From assembly GCA_905221605.1 (NCBI GenBank), contig CAJNDS010002111.1:569565-580564 (forward strand): a stretch of DNA of 11,000 nt, given 5' to 3'. Shown one piece after another: positions 6,256 to 11,000 of this stretch (the stretch's first letter is position 1; every line of letters starts with the position of its first letter). The notes under the pieces were generated by a model that saw nothing but the letters and a program-made list of their open reading frames with translations, did not search any database and had not been told where the DNA came from. The DNA comes from Symbiodinium natans. Lineage: Eukaryota > Sar > Dinophyceae > Suessiales > Symbiodiniaceae. Made by a program: the position numbers and the translations under genes.

Positions 6256-6510
6256 GATGCTTCGGATTTGGGTCGGCGCGGTTCCCGAAAAACTGGGCCG
6301 TTGCCCCTGATGCTCCGAAGGGCTCGGGGCTGTCCCGGCTGATGCTCATGATGCTGGGGCTTCGGGGTGGCAAGGTTGCCGGGGCTTCTCGGCTGATTCT
6401 CATGATGCTTTGGATTTGGGTCGGCGCGGTTCCCCAAAGCCGTTGCCCCTGATGCTCCGAAAGGCTCGGGGCTGTCCCGGCTGATGCTCATGATGCTGGG
6501 GCTTTGGGGT
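6034..6510. repeat. Tandem repeat, 3.4 copies of a 128-147-bp unit
   Basis: Units start with GATGCTCCGAA(A/G)GGCTCGG at 6034, 6181, 6309 and 6451 (the last partial), with lengths 147, 128 and 142. The 128-bp copy lacks the ~20-bp GGCAAG-TTGCCGGGCTTCCC piece. Inside each unit GGCTGATGCTCATGATGC-like sequence occurs twice, so the unit itself looks like an older duplication. Lengths are not multiples of three, so no single frame preserves the peptide across copies. Both strands are nonetheless largely stop-free. Confidence 0.93.
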
Positions 6511-6738
6511 CATCTGACCAAAATCCCCATCCTGTTAAGTCGATGGAAGGCAACATTTGTGTCATCGTTGAACCCAAAGGGGGACATTGGCATACTCCTG
6601 CTTGCTCTCACACTCAAGGCATGTTCTGGCACGCAGCCGCTGTCGGATGTTGAGCTTTTTGTTTTGAGGGCCTGTGCTTCGGTTCAGAACTTTGAGGTTT
6701 GTGGCCTGACACATGTAAGCCCCAACAAATACTCTTAA
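6484..6738 (+). CDS. 84-codon ORF leaving the tandem repeat; alternative split frame inside
   Basis: An ATG-TAA ORF begins in the last repeat copy (MLMMLGLWGHLTKIP) and continues in unique DNA. It has a hydrophobic segment, GDIGILLLALTLKAC, that could be a membrane or signal-like stretch. A second reading has better RNY bias. It starts after CCATCCTGTTAAG (acceptor ending 6539), reads SMEGNICVIVEPKGGHWHTP and then ACSHTQGMFWHAA to a GT at 6642. It then joins NFEVCGLTH at 6688-6714, flanked by CTTCGGTTCAG and a canonical GTAAGC donor. The two cannot both be right. Neither matches a family I know. The Cys/His content of the second is notable but too short to call a metal site. The stop overlaps that of the convergent minus ORF. 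Confidence 0.38.
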   Translation: MLMMLGLWGHLTKIPILLSRWKATFVSSLNPKGDIGILLLALTLKACSGTQPLSDVELFVLRACASVQNFEVCGLTHVSPNKYS

Positions 6739-6953
6739 ATGTTTAGACGACGTCGTCTAAACAAGTTTCCTGTTTCTTGCGTTGCAAAGCAAGGCTCCCG
6801 CGTAGGCAAAACACTCAGAAACACTAAGAAGCGCCCGCCCTTCGAGTAATCTGTGCAGTGTTGCTCTAAAACCGAGGTTTTCGGCGCTTTTGCACTTGAG
6901 CACACCCCTACGCAAAAAGCAAAAGCAGGGCACACCAGCCCGCGTGCTACCAT
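6735..6953 (-). CDS. Minus-strand ORF, 72 aa, Arg-rich C-terminus encoded by a palindrome
   Basis: An ATG (6953-6951) to TAA (6737-6735) frame with strong RNY codons. It starts MVARGLVCPAFAFCVGVCSS, a Cys- and hydrophobic-rich N-terminus that could be a weak signal sequence. It continues with TDYSKGGRFLVFLSVLPTRE and ends NLFRRRRLNI. The RRRR block is exactly the 24-bp palindrome 6740-6763. An overlapping minus frame (6757-6999, also ATG-started, 80 aa) covers most of the same bases, but its codons are less coding-like. The plus strand here has stops in all frames. It is unrecognised. It is either a small complete gene or the 3' part of one. Confidence 0.4.
   Translation of the reverse strand: MVARGLVCPAFAFCVGVCSSAKAPKTSVLEQHCTDYSKGGRFLVFLSVLPTREPCFATQETGNLFRRRRLNI
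6740..6763. other. Perfect 24-bp palindrome
   Basis: Each half is TGTTTAGACGAC followed directly by its reverse complement with no loop. The outer six bases of each half, GTTTAG/CTAAAC, resemble the telomere heptamer. It could be a dimeric protein-binding site or a cruciform. It also lies inside the C-terminal codons of the minus ORF. Confidence 0.9.
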
Positions 6954-6993
6954 GTTCTAGCCTAAAGGCCTGAAACCCGTGATACTTCATCAG

Positions 6994-7288
6994 GCACATG
7001 AACGACGATCATCGCGAAGCCACGAAAGCCATGGTGAGGCGCCACAAGGGCGGCTGAAATTGCTCGGTAGTTGGGGTCTAAGGCTCCGCGATTCTCTGCT
7101 CACAGGAAGCCGAAAGTCATGCTTTCAGCCTTTTGGCTTTAAACCTGGAGCTGTAAGCCTGAAGCCTTAAGAAGAACCAGGGTAAACCAAGAAAAGCCCT
7201 GGTTGCTCGCAGGAACTACATCGGCATAGATGTGGAAGATGCTGAGATCACGGCCATGGACAGCCACATCCTGACAATGGGAGCGTAG
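6994..7288 (+). CDS. Small three-exon gene model, ~52 aa
   Basis: Exons 6994-7033, 7106-7152 and 7213-7288 (TAG) join in phase. With the ATG at 6998 they give MNDDHREATKAM, then EAESHAFSLLALNLE, then NYIGIDVEDAEITAMDSHIL and TMGA. Splice sites are unusually good. Donors are GTGAGG (7034) and GTAAGC (7153). Acceptors are CATCAG (6993), GATTCTCTGCTCACAG (7105) and GGTTGCTCGCAG (7212). Introns are 72 and 60 bp. The last exon is almost entirely purine-first codons. CCTAAAGGCCTGAAACCC lies just before the first acceptor. It may be the 3' end of a longer gene, since 6994 could also be internal. A GTAGCT donor at 7285 could extend it past the TAG. Function unknown. Bases 7289-7365 show only degenerate CAGG/TTCAGGG units. 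Confidence 0.45.
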
Positions 7289-7365
7289 CTTCTAGAGTTG
7301 TCTTCAGAGTGTCGGGAAGGTTGCACGTTCAGGCTTTCAGGTTCAGGGTTCAAGATGGTTCAGGT

Positions 7366-7459
7366 CCCTAAACCCTAAACCCCAAACCCGAAACCCTCAA
7401 CCCTAAACCCGAAACCCTAAACCCCAAATCCTAAACTCTAAACCCTAAGCCCTAAACCC
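7366..7459. repeat. Telomere-type array, C-rich strand
   Basis: About 13 units: CCCTAAA mixed with CCCCAAA, CCCGAAA, CCCTCAA and CCTAAGC. It pairs with 7584-7620 around a 124-bp coding-like island. Confidence 0.93.
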
Positions 7460-7475
7460 AGGTTTTAAGGCTCAG

Positions 7476-7740
7476 GGCTTCGAGTTGTTGATGAGCATGC
7501 ATGTCCATCCACGGGCATGCTTCGTGATCCGACGCATGCGTGCCGCGGCATTGATGCACTTTTTTGAATCCCCCTCAAACATGGTTCAGGGTTGAGGGTT
7601 TCGTGTTTAGGGTTTAGGGATTTTGCGTTCGGCAGAGACCCGCCCCAGTATTCTCCACATCCTCCCCGGTGTGGCCCAGGCCTCGGCATGTACGTGAAGG
7701 TGTCCAGGACGCCGAAGGCTGCGGGATGTCCCAAAAGTGG
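7476..7740 (+). CDS. Two phase-matched candidate exons, unknown protein
   Basis: Exon 7476-7583 (36 codons) begins after AAGGCTCAG and reads GFELLMSMHVHPRACFVIRR, then MRAAALMHFFESPSNM. Exon 7636-7740 (35 codons) begins after GCGTTCGGCAG and reads RPAPVFSTSSPVWPRPRHVR, ending MSQKW. Both are phase 0 at each end. The 52-bp intron between them (7584-7635) is almost pure G-type heptamer: GTTCAGGGTTGAGGG, then TTTAGGG units. The next donor is GTTTTCGTTTAGGG at 7741. CCCTAAA units precede the first exon, so both sides follow the bracketing rule. A minus-strand frame over 7607-7966 gives only Pro-rich sequence from the G-runs. Family unknown. Confidence 0.42.
7584..7620. repeat. Telomere-type block, G-rich strand
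   Basis: TTCAGGG, TTGAGGG, TTTCGTG, then TTTAGGG units. It fills most of the proposed 52-bp intron 7584-7635. Confidence 0.9.
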
Positions 7741-7975
7741 GTTTTCGTTTAGGGCTTGGGGGGTTTAGGGTTCGGGGGTTTAGGGGTTTGCGGGGGGGGG
7801 GGGGGGGTTTGGGGGATTTGGGGGGTTTGGGGGATTTGGGGGGTTTTGGGGGATGTACTCGTAGGGGTTTTGGGGATGTAGGGGTTTCAGGGTTGAGGGA
7901 TGTTATGCATGCTGTCTGGTGGTTTGGGGGTTTTAGGGGTTGGGGGTCAGAAACATCAGGGTTCAAAGGGGCTTC
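7741..7975. repeat. G-rich heptamer-derived region with a G16 run
   Basis: It starts as TTTAGGG-like units (GTTTAGGGCTTGGGG) and passes into an uninterrupted 16-G run at 7792-7807. A 9/18-bp repeat of TTTGGGGGATTTGGGGGG follows (7808-7850), then decayed units to 7975. It is strongly G-quadruplex-prone on the plus strand. Long ORFs through it (Gly-rich on plus, Pro/Lys-rich on minus) reflect the composition. Bases 7976-8120 hold degenerate units and an open frame leading into the next candidate exon. Confidence 0.85.
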
Positions 7976-8120
7976 AAGTGCCTTAGGGCTCTAAGGTTTC
8001 TGCTTTGGGAAACTTTTTAAAAGAGTTCAAAACCTAAGGTTGAGCCACAGATCTCCACACACCCATGAACTTCCTGGCGCCCCAGCATCCCCCAAACTTT
8101 CATCAAATTCCCTGGCAGAG

Positions 8121-8228
8121 GCCGCCGACCAAATGCAGCAGTTCAAGCTCCGCCTGCCTTTCATCCGCAAGCTCGAGAGCCGCAAGGAACAGGGGGGGAA
8201 AACCTGGGGGGCGGGGGGGGGGGGGGGG
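8121..8228 (+). CDS. Candidate exon ending in a poly-G tract
   Basis: A strongly coding-like frame reads AADQMQQFKLRLPFIRKLES, then RKEQ, with nearly all codons G/C-ending and a helix-like charge pattern. It then runs into GGGAAAACCTGG and a 17-G run (8213-8229) that would encode glycines up to a GTTTGAGG donor at 8229. The frame is open back to 8040, so the start is uncertain; acceptors at GGCAG (8118) or GCAGAG (8120) are possible. The phase at the downstream end depends on the exact G count, which is error-prone in sequencing. Unrecognised. Confidence 0.38.
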
Positions 8229-8326
8229 GTTTGAGGCTGCAGGGTGCACGCCTCCGTTTTGCTTCGGGTTGTTGGGTCGTTTCAGAAGTAGACTCAGGGT
8301 TGAAGGGTCGGGGGTCCGCTGACGAG

Positions 8327-8401
8327 GTTTGCGAATATGGGGTGGGGGGGAGCTGTCAGAAGTCATAGCTGCGACAGGCAGGGTACGCGGAACCCAAGCA
8401 G
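8327..8401 (+). CDS. Candidate exon with telomere-like donor
   Basis: The open frame lies between GACGAG (ends 8326) and the donor GTTTAGGGCTGCGGG (8402). It reads LRIWGGGELSEVIAATGRVR, then GTQA. The codons are strongly purine-first. Without splicing the frame continues RAREATPDSLRRGFVGFGP to a TGA near 8468, so readthrough is also possible. The acceptor is weak. An overlapping 60-codon frame (8337-8519) has poorer codon bias. Confidence 0.33.
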
Positions 8402-8539
8402 GTTTAGGGCTGCGGGCTCGGGAGGCGACTCCCGATTCCTTGCGGCGTGGCTTTGTTGGATTTGGTCCTTGATTCTTGGGTACCAATGTGAAATAGTCTT
8501 TAGTTCCTTTATTGCATAATTATAGAACTCTGGGTATAG

Positions 8540-9140
8540 ATGCATTTTGGGGATGGGTGAGAGTTGAGGTCGAGGTCCTCCGTTGCCGCCGTCTCCCGGC
8601 TTTGGGGACCGTTTTCCTACTTCCGCCATGCGGTCAAGCCCTCAACCCTAAGCCCTCAACTCCAAAGCACCTAATTGTTGGCTTGATTGGTTGCTACCTG
8701 ACTATAGTTGCAAGCTTACTCACGCGTTTCTTTGTGGGCTGTGGACGGAGTCTTTCGCCTTTCCTGCGCCCTGTGGGTTTTCATGTTTGTTCGTGGCTGA
8801 TGACTTGGAAGGATGCGAAGGACGTGATCGTCGAGATGACGAGGGCGAGCGGGCTGTTGTTGAAAGCAAGTGCACGGTTGCTCTTGTAGCCTCAGACAGA
8901 TATCCTAAACATTCCTAAACCCTAAACCCTAACCCCTGAACCCTAAACCCTAAACCCTAAACAAGAAGCCTTTACAGGATTCGGCTCCCAAGGGCCAAGG
9001 CCCACAGGACCAGGTTTCGAGCATGATCTTGCAGGGGGCTTCCAAGTGGGTTTTTCCCAGTGGTTTAGGGTTTAGGGTCTAGGGTTTCGGGGTGCATGAA
9101 GGCAAGTGCCGAGTTCATGCCCAAGAAGGAGGATGCCTGA
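8540..9140 (+). CDS. Candidate split gene with a hydrophobic segment
   Basis: The core exon starts at 8668 after AAGCCCTCAACTCCAAAG. It reads HLIVGLIGCYLTIVASLLTR, a likely membrane helix, then MTWKDAKDVIVEMTRASGLL. It either stops at TAG 8887-8889 or splices at GT 8886 to 8966-9013 (SLYRIRLPRAKAHRT) and 9083-9140 (GCMKASAEFMPKKEDA, TGA); all three are in phase. Upstream, a tiny exon 8540-8556 ending at a canonical GTGAGAG donor (8557) fits the phase of both neighbours but is short. The intron 8557-8667 ends in decayed CCCTAA units. Intron 8886-8965 is mainly CCCTAAA. Intron 9014-9082 ends TTTAGGGTCTAG. An alternative frame in 8966-9061 (DSAPKGQGPQDQVSSMILQG) is also open. Family unknown. Confidence 0.38.
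8903..8962. repeat. Telomere-type array, C-rich strand
   Basis: Clean CCCTAAA with one CCCCTGAA and two CCTAAACATT variants. It pairs with 9062-9092 around a 99-bp island. A shorter decayed C-type stretch lies at 8638-8666. Confidence 0.93.
9062..9092. repeat. Telomere-type block, G-rich strand
   Basis: TTTAGGG, TTTAGGG, TCTAGGG, TTTCGGGG. It is the right-hand partner of 8903-8962. Confidence 0.9.
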
Positions 9141-9164
9141 GACATGGGCAGCTTGTGGTGGTAG

Positions 9165-9781
9165 CCCGGTGGCCTTTGGAGTAGGTCGCTTGCGATCTAT
9201 GGGTATGGTATTTGCTCATATCGCCGCTGTGAATTGAAGGAGAAGGGCATCCGACGACTAGGAAGCATCTGCTTGAGCTCGAAGATGTTGGCGCTTCAGG
9301 GTGGAGGGCTTGTACAGGGCTCGCAGCTCTTGTGGAGCTTTCTAGCGTCAAGAAGCAGCACTCAGTCCCCAGAATCATTTTTCTAGGGCAGCTGGGGTTG
9401 GAGTCAAGAACTGGTCAAAGGTCAGCTGTAAACTCGCAATGGCTGCAATGGAGCTCACGTGAGGCTTTTGTGGGGTTGATTGCCGATGTGCCGATGCCGC
9501 TTCTTCGAGGTTGCTTTGCTCAGCAACAGCCTGAGATCTGAGATTTTCACGCGCTCCAAGCCCCTCCGCGTGGGAGGGGACGGTACGGAAACCAGCAAGA
9601 CGAAACCCCTAGACCCTAAACCCTGAACCCCCTGAACCCCCTGAACCCCCTGAACCCTGAACCCTAAACCCTAAACACTAAACCCTAAACTCTAAACCCT
9701 AAACCCTAAACCCTAAACCCTAAACCCTAAACAGCGAAGCTCGCAGGATGTCTGAAAGCAGTGCTACATTTGCCCGAGTGA
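9165..9781 (+). CDS. Four-exon gene model, phase-consistent, ~119 aa
   Basis: Exons 9165-9346, 9387-9458, 9524-9582 and 9735-9781 (TGA) join with matching phases at every junction. Landmarks are GLWSRSLAIYGYGICSYRRC, IRRLGSICLSSKMLALQGGG, AAGVGVKNWSKVSCKLAMAA, NSLRSEIFTRSKPLRVGGDG and AKLAGCLKAVLHLPE. Acceptors are good: ATCATTTTTCTAG (9386), GGTTGCTTTGCTCAG (9523) and CCCTAAACAG (9734). Donors are GTCAAG (9347, weak), GTGAGG (9459, canonical) and GTACGG (9583). Introns are 40, 65 and 152 bp, the last filled by a CCCTAAA array. Codons in exons 2-4 are almost all purine-first. The first exon has no ATG at its start, so an upstream exon is missing. A minus ORF (9115-9378) and a plus ORF ending 9541 overlap with weaker codon structure. 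Function unknown. Confidence 0.48.
9603..9732. repeat. Telomere-type array, C-rich strand, with CCCCTGAA run
   Basis: It begins with CCCTGAACCC variants, including four close CCCCTGAA-type units at 9622-9655, then clean CCCTAAA to 9732. It lies in the proposed intron 9583-9734 and supplies its acceptor (CTAAACAG). Confidence 0.94.
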
Positions 9782-9806
9782 ACCCCAACCCCTTTTGGAG
9801 ATTTCC

Positions 9807-9905
9807 TTGGGCCAAGGGGCAATGGTGTTTAGGGTTGAGGGTTTAAGGCTTTCGGGGCTTCGGGGCTTTTGGGCCAAGGGGCAATGGTGTTTAGGGTTTA
9901 GGGCT
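9807..9905. repeat. 30-bp direct repeat carrying G-type heptamers
   Basis: Bases 9807-9836 and 9869-9898 are identical over 30 bp (starting TTGGGCCAAGGGGCAATGG and ending TTTAGGGTT), offset by 62 bp. Further TTTAGGG, TTGAGGG and TTTCGGGG units lie between and after them. This is a recent local duplication of a unique-DNA/heptamer junction. It forms the G-type right-hand partner of the 9603-9732 array. Confidence 0.92.
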
Positions 9906-9923
9906 TCTCCTGTGCACATAAAG

Positions 9924-10082
9924 TCTTGAAGCTCTGTTTGATGACAGTCCGGGCAATTACACGACAGTCCGTAAGTATCATCTTAAAGCATCCGAGCGCA
10001 AAACGTTGTTTAAGCATCGGGCAATCATGCTTTGCTGCTGAGGGAAAGTCATTCCAACTTTGAGCACGTGGCGAAATTTGAC
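9924..10082 (+). CDS. Candidate exons around a consensus GTAAGT donor
   Basis: Exon 9924-9970 reads LEALFDDSPGNYTTV, strongly purine-first, and ends at C|GTAAGTATC, the best donor in the window. A possible next exon 10043-10082 (KVIPTLSTWRNLT) follows CTTTGCTGCTGAG in matching phase, with a GTAGAG donor or a TAG stop at 10084. The acceptor for the first exon (CACATAAAG) is mediocre. The segment 9905-10240 is more A/T-rich than its surroundings. On the minus strand a 79-codon frame (9898-10137) is open as well, so strand is not settled. Bases 10083-10241 hold nothing else I can support. Confidence 0.33.
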
Positions 10083-10241
10083 GTAGAGCGGTTGCAGAAC
10101 AGTTGAAATTTATAAACGCGACGAAAATGTGTATCATCAGTTGGTGAAGAGTTCAATTTCACAAACTGTTGAACTGCTTGCAATAGCAATGTTCGATTTT
10201 TCAGAGTACATACATTTGCAATACAAATTCTGAACAAATCT

Positions 10242-10266
10242 ACCTAACCCTAAACCCTGAAACCCC
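10242..10266. repeat. Short telomere-type block, C-rich strand
   Basis: CTAACCCTAAACCCTGAAACCCC lies directly before the pyrimidine-rich acceptor CTTTTGGTCAG at 10276. Confidence 0.85.
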
Positions 10267-10276
10267 TTTTGGTCAG

Positions 10277-10887
10277 CACTGAAGTCAGACATTCATCAGA
10301 CATCGATTTTCTGTGCGCGCGGGGAGCCAGAAAAAGCCGCTGCCTGTGTTTGATGGTTTCGGGCTTGGGCATTAGACGGTTCAGGGTTTCCAACACGACC
10401 ACGCTTTGCTTCCAGCGACGGAGTGGGCTTGGGCTTCAAAGCCCGGCGGCTACAGCTTGATAAGCCACATGGGGGTTTCCGAAAACATGGGGTACCCGTT
10501 TTGAGGGTTTCTTTTGCTAAAGATTATAGTATTTGGGGGTATGTTCGGGGTACCCCTATTTTGGGAAATGCCCACATGACCAGGATTTGTCTAGGGCACA
10601 CCAAAGAAGAACAACTTATCATTCGTCGTAGTCGTAGTCGTTGTAGGTCGCCAACCTGTGCTTACAGCGCGGTTAGACAACTTCTCATTGCAACTGTAGT
10701 TCTCACTTGGGGACTGTTTTTACATCTCTTGGGGTCACACTTTCGATGTAGGGATGGCGAAGTACTCGTAGCACCCATCTTTGATTGGTCTGAGGAAGCA
10801 TGTGGCGAGCTTGAACCTTGCTTCCGTCTCCAGCATCCGTCTCCAGCTACGGGGGAGCCACAAGCAAGCGAAGAGGGCAAACTCTAA
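10277..10887 (+). CDS. Three-exon gene model, ~148 aa, probable single-pass membrane protein
   Basis: Exons 10277-10345, 10416-10491 and 10584-10887 (TAA) join in phase. Exon 1 reads LKSDIHQTSIFCARGEPEKA. Exon 2 reads TEWAWASKPGGYSLISHMGV. The terminal exon starts ICLGHTKEEQLIIRRSRSRC, has a hydrophobic segment LLIATVVLTWGLFLHLLG, and ends in an acidic region (DWSEEACGELEP, ATGEPQASEEGKL). A basic RRSRSRCRS stretch before the helix would favour the following C-terminal part lying outside the cytosol. Acceptors are CCCTTTTGGTCAG (10276), GCTTTGCTTCCAG (10415) and ACATGACCAG (10583). Donors are GTGTTTG (10346) and GTACCCGTTTTGAGGG (10492). Introns are 70 and 92 bp. The last exon alone is a 101-codon frame with an ATG at 10575, just upstream. 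An upstream start is missing. Family unknown. Confidence 0.48.
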
Positions 10888-11000
10888 GACCTCTGCCGTA
10901 AACCCAGAGCAGTTGAATTTCAGACATGTTTTTGAGGCTTTAGATTTATCAGGACCATTTAGGGCTTGGGGCGATCTTTCGAACAATTCTTGCGCCACTC
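10888..11000. other. No supported feature at right edge
   Basis: One TTTAGGG-like unit (ATTTAGGGCTTGGGG) lies at about 10959. A minus-strand frame (10735-10998) spans this edge and overlaps the plus-strand terminal exon. Its codon structure is weaker, and I do not call it. Confidence 0.4.

Noticed and set aside
7607-7994. Pro/Lys-rich minus ORF and Gly-rich plus ORF
   Set aside because: Both come from G-runs and GGGGATTTGGG repeats. The region fits an intron.
8040-8234. Full 64-codon ORF as a single gene
   Set aside because: It lacks an ATG at its start, and its first ~25 codons have poor codon bias. Only the part from about 8112 looks coding, so it is listed as an exon.
9115-9378. Minus-strand ATG-started ORF of 87 aa
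   Set aside because: It overlaps two plus-strand exon candidates with stronger RNY bias and consistent splicing. Its Ser-rich content adds nothing recognisable.
9898-10137. Minus-strand frame with a PRAQSWNDFPSAAKH...F pattern, reminiscent of the C-terminal tail of LINE reverse transcriptases
   Set aside because: The likeness is limited to a few residues. No polymerase or endonuclease motif lies nearby, and the plus strand has a consensus GTAAGT donor with better codon bias. A profile search against LINE ORF2 ends would settle it.

Overview
What it is: eukaryotic nuclear DNA from an organism with plant/alveolate-type TTTAGGG (CCCTAAA) telomere heptamers. More than a dozen blocks of exact or decayed heptamer are scattered through the window in both orientations. 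This fits a coccidian such as Eimeria, whose genome is known for interspersed AAACCCT repeats. Chromerids, dinoflagellates, green algae and plants share the motif, so I do not name a species. Nothing looks prokaryotic: there are no ribosome-binding sites, no operons and no long ORF. I recognise no gene by name and see no tRNA, rRNA or CRISPR. Layout: 1-830, heptamer arrays, one plus-strand exon-like island and a basic minus-strand ORF. 1000-1410, another exon-like island, a G19-loop hairpin and RTT low-complexity DNA. 1503-4580, a candidate multi-exon plus-strand gene whose introns hold a ~470-bp telomere-type array and a ~670-bp minisatellite. 4738-5851, more exon-like islands and a candidate plus-strand 3' gene end. 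5848-6510, a 128-147-bp tandem repeat with minus-strand ORFs. 6484-6953, two convergent ORFs meeting near a perfect 24-bp palindrome. 6994-9140, small split plus-strand models. 9165-9781 and 10277-10887, two phase-consistent split plus-strand models, the second with a membrane segment. Main interpretation: short coding-like islands (mostly 70-130 bp) are repeatedly bracketed by CCCTAAA-type repeat on the left and TTTAGGG-type on the right. Read as genes, the introns tend to begin GT(T)TAGGG-like and end CCCTAAA...AG-like, so telomere-like heptamers sit just inside the splice sites as inverted repeats. Many islands join through GT-AG introns with matching codon phase (for example 9165-9346/9387-9458/9524-9582/9735-9781). 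The exons were assembled by eye from open frame, purine-first (RNY) codon bias and splice consensus. GT and AG are common, so any single exon may be wrong. The repeat geometry is read directly from the bases; the gene models are inference.
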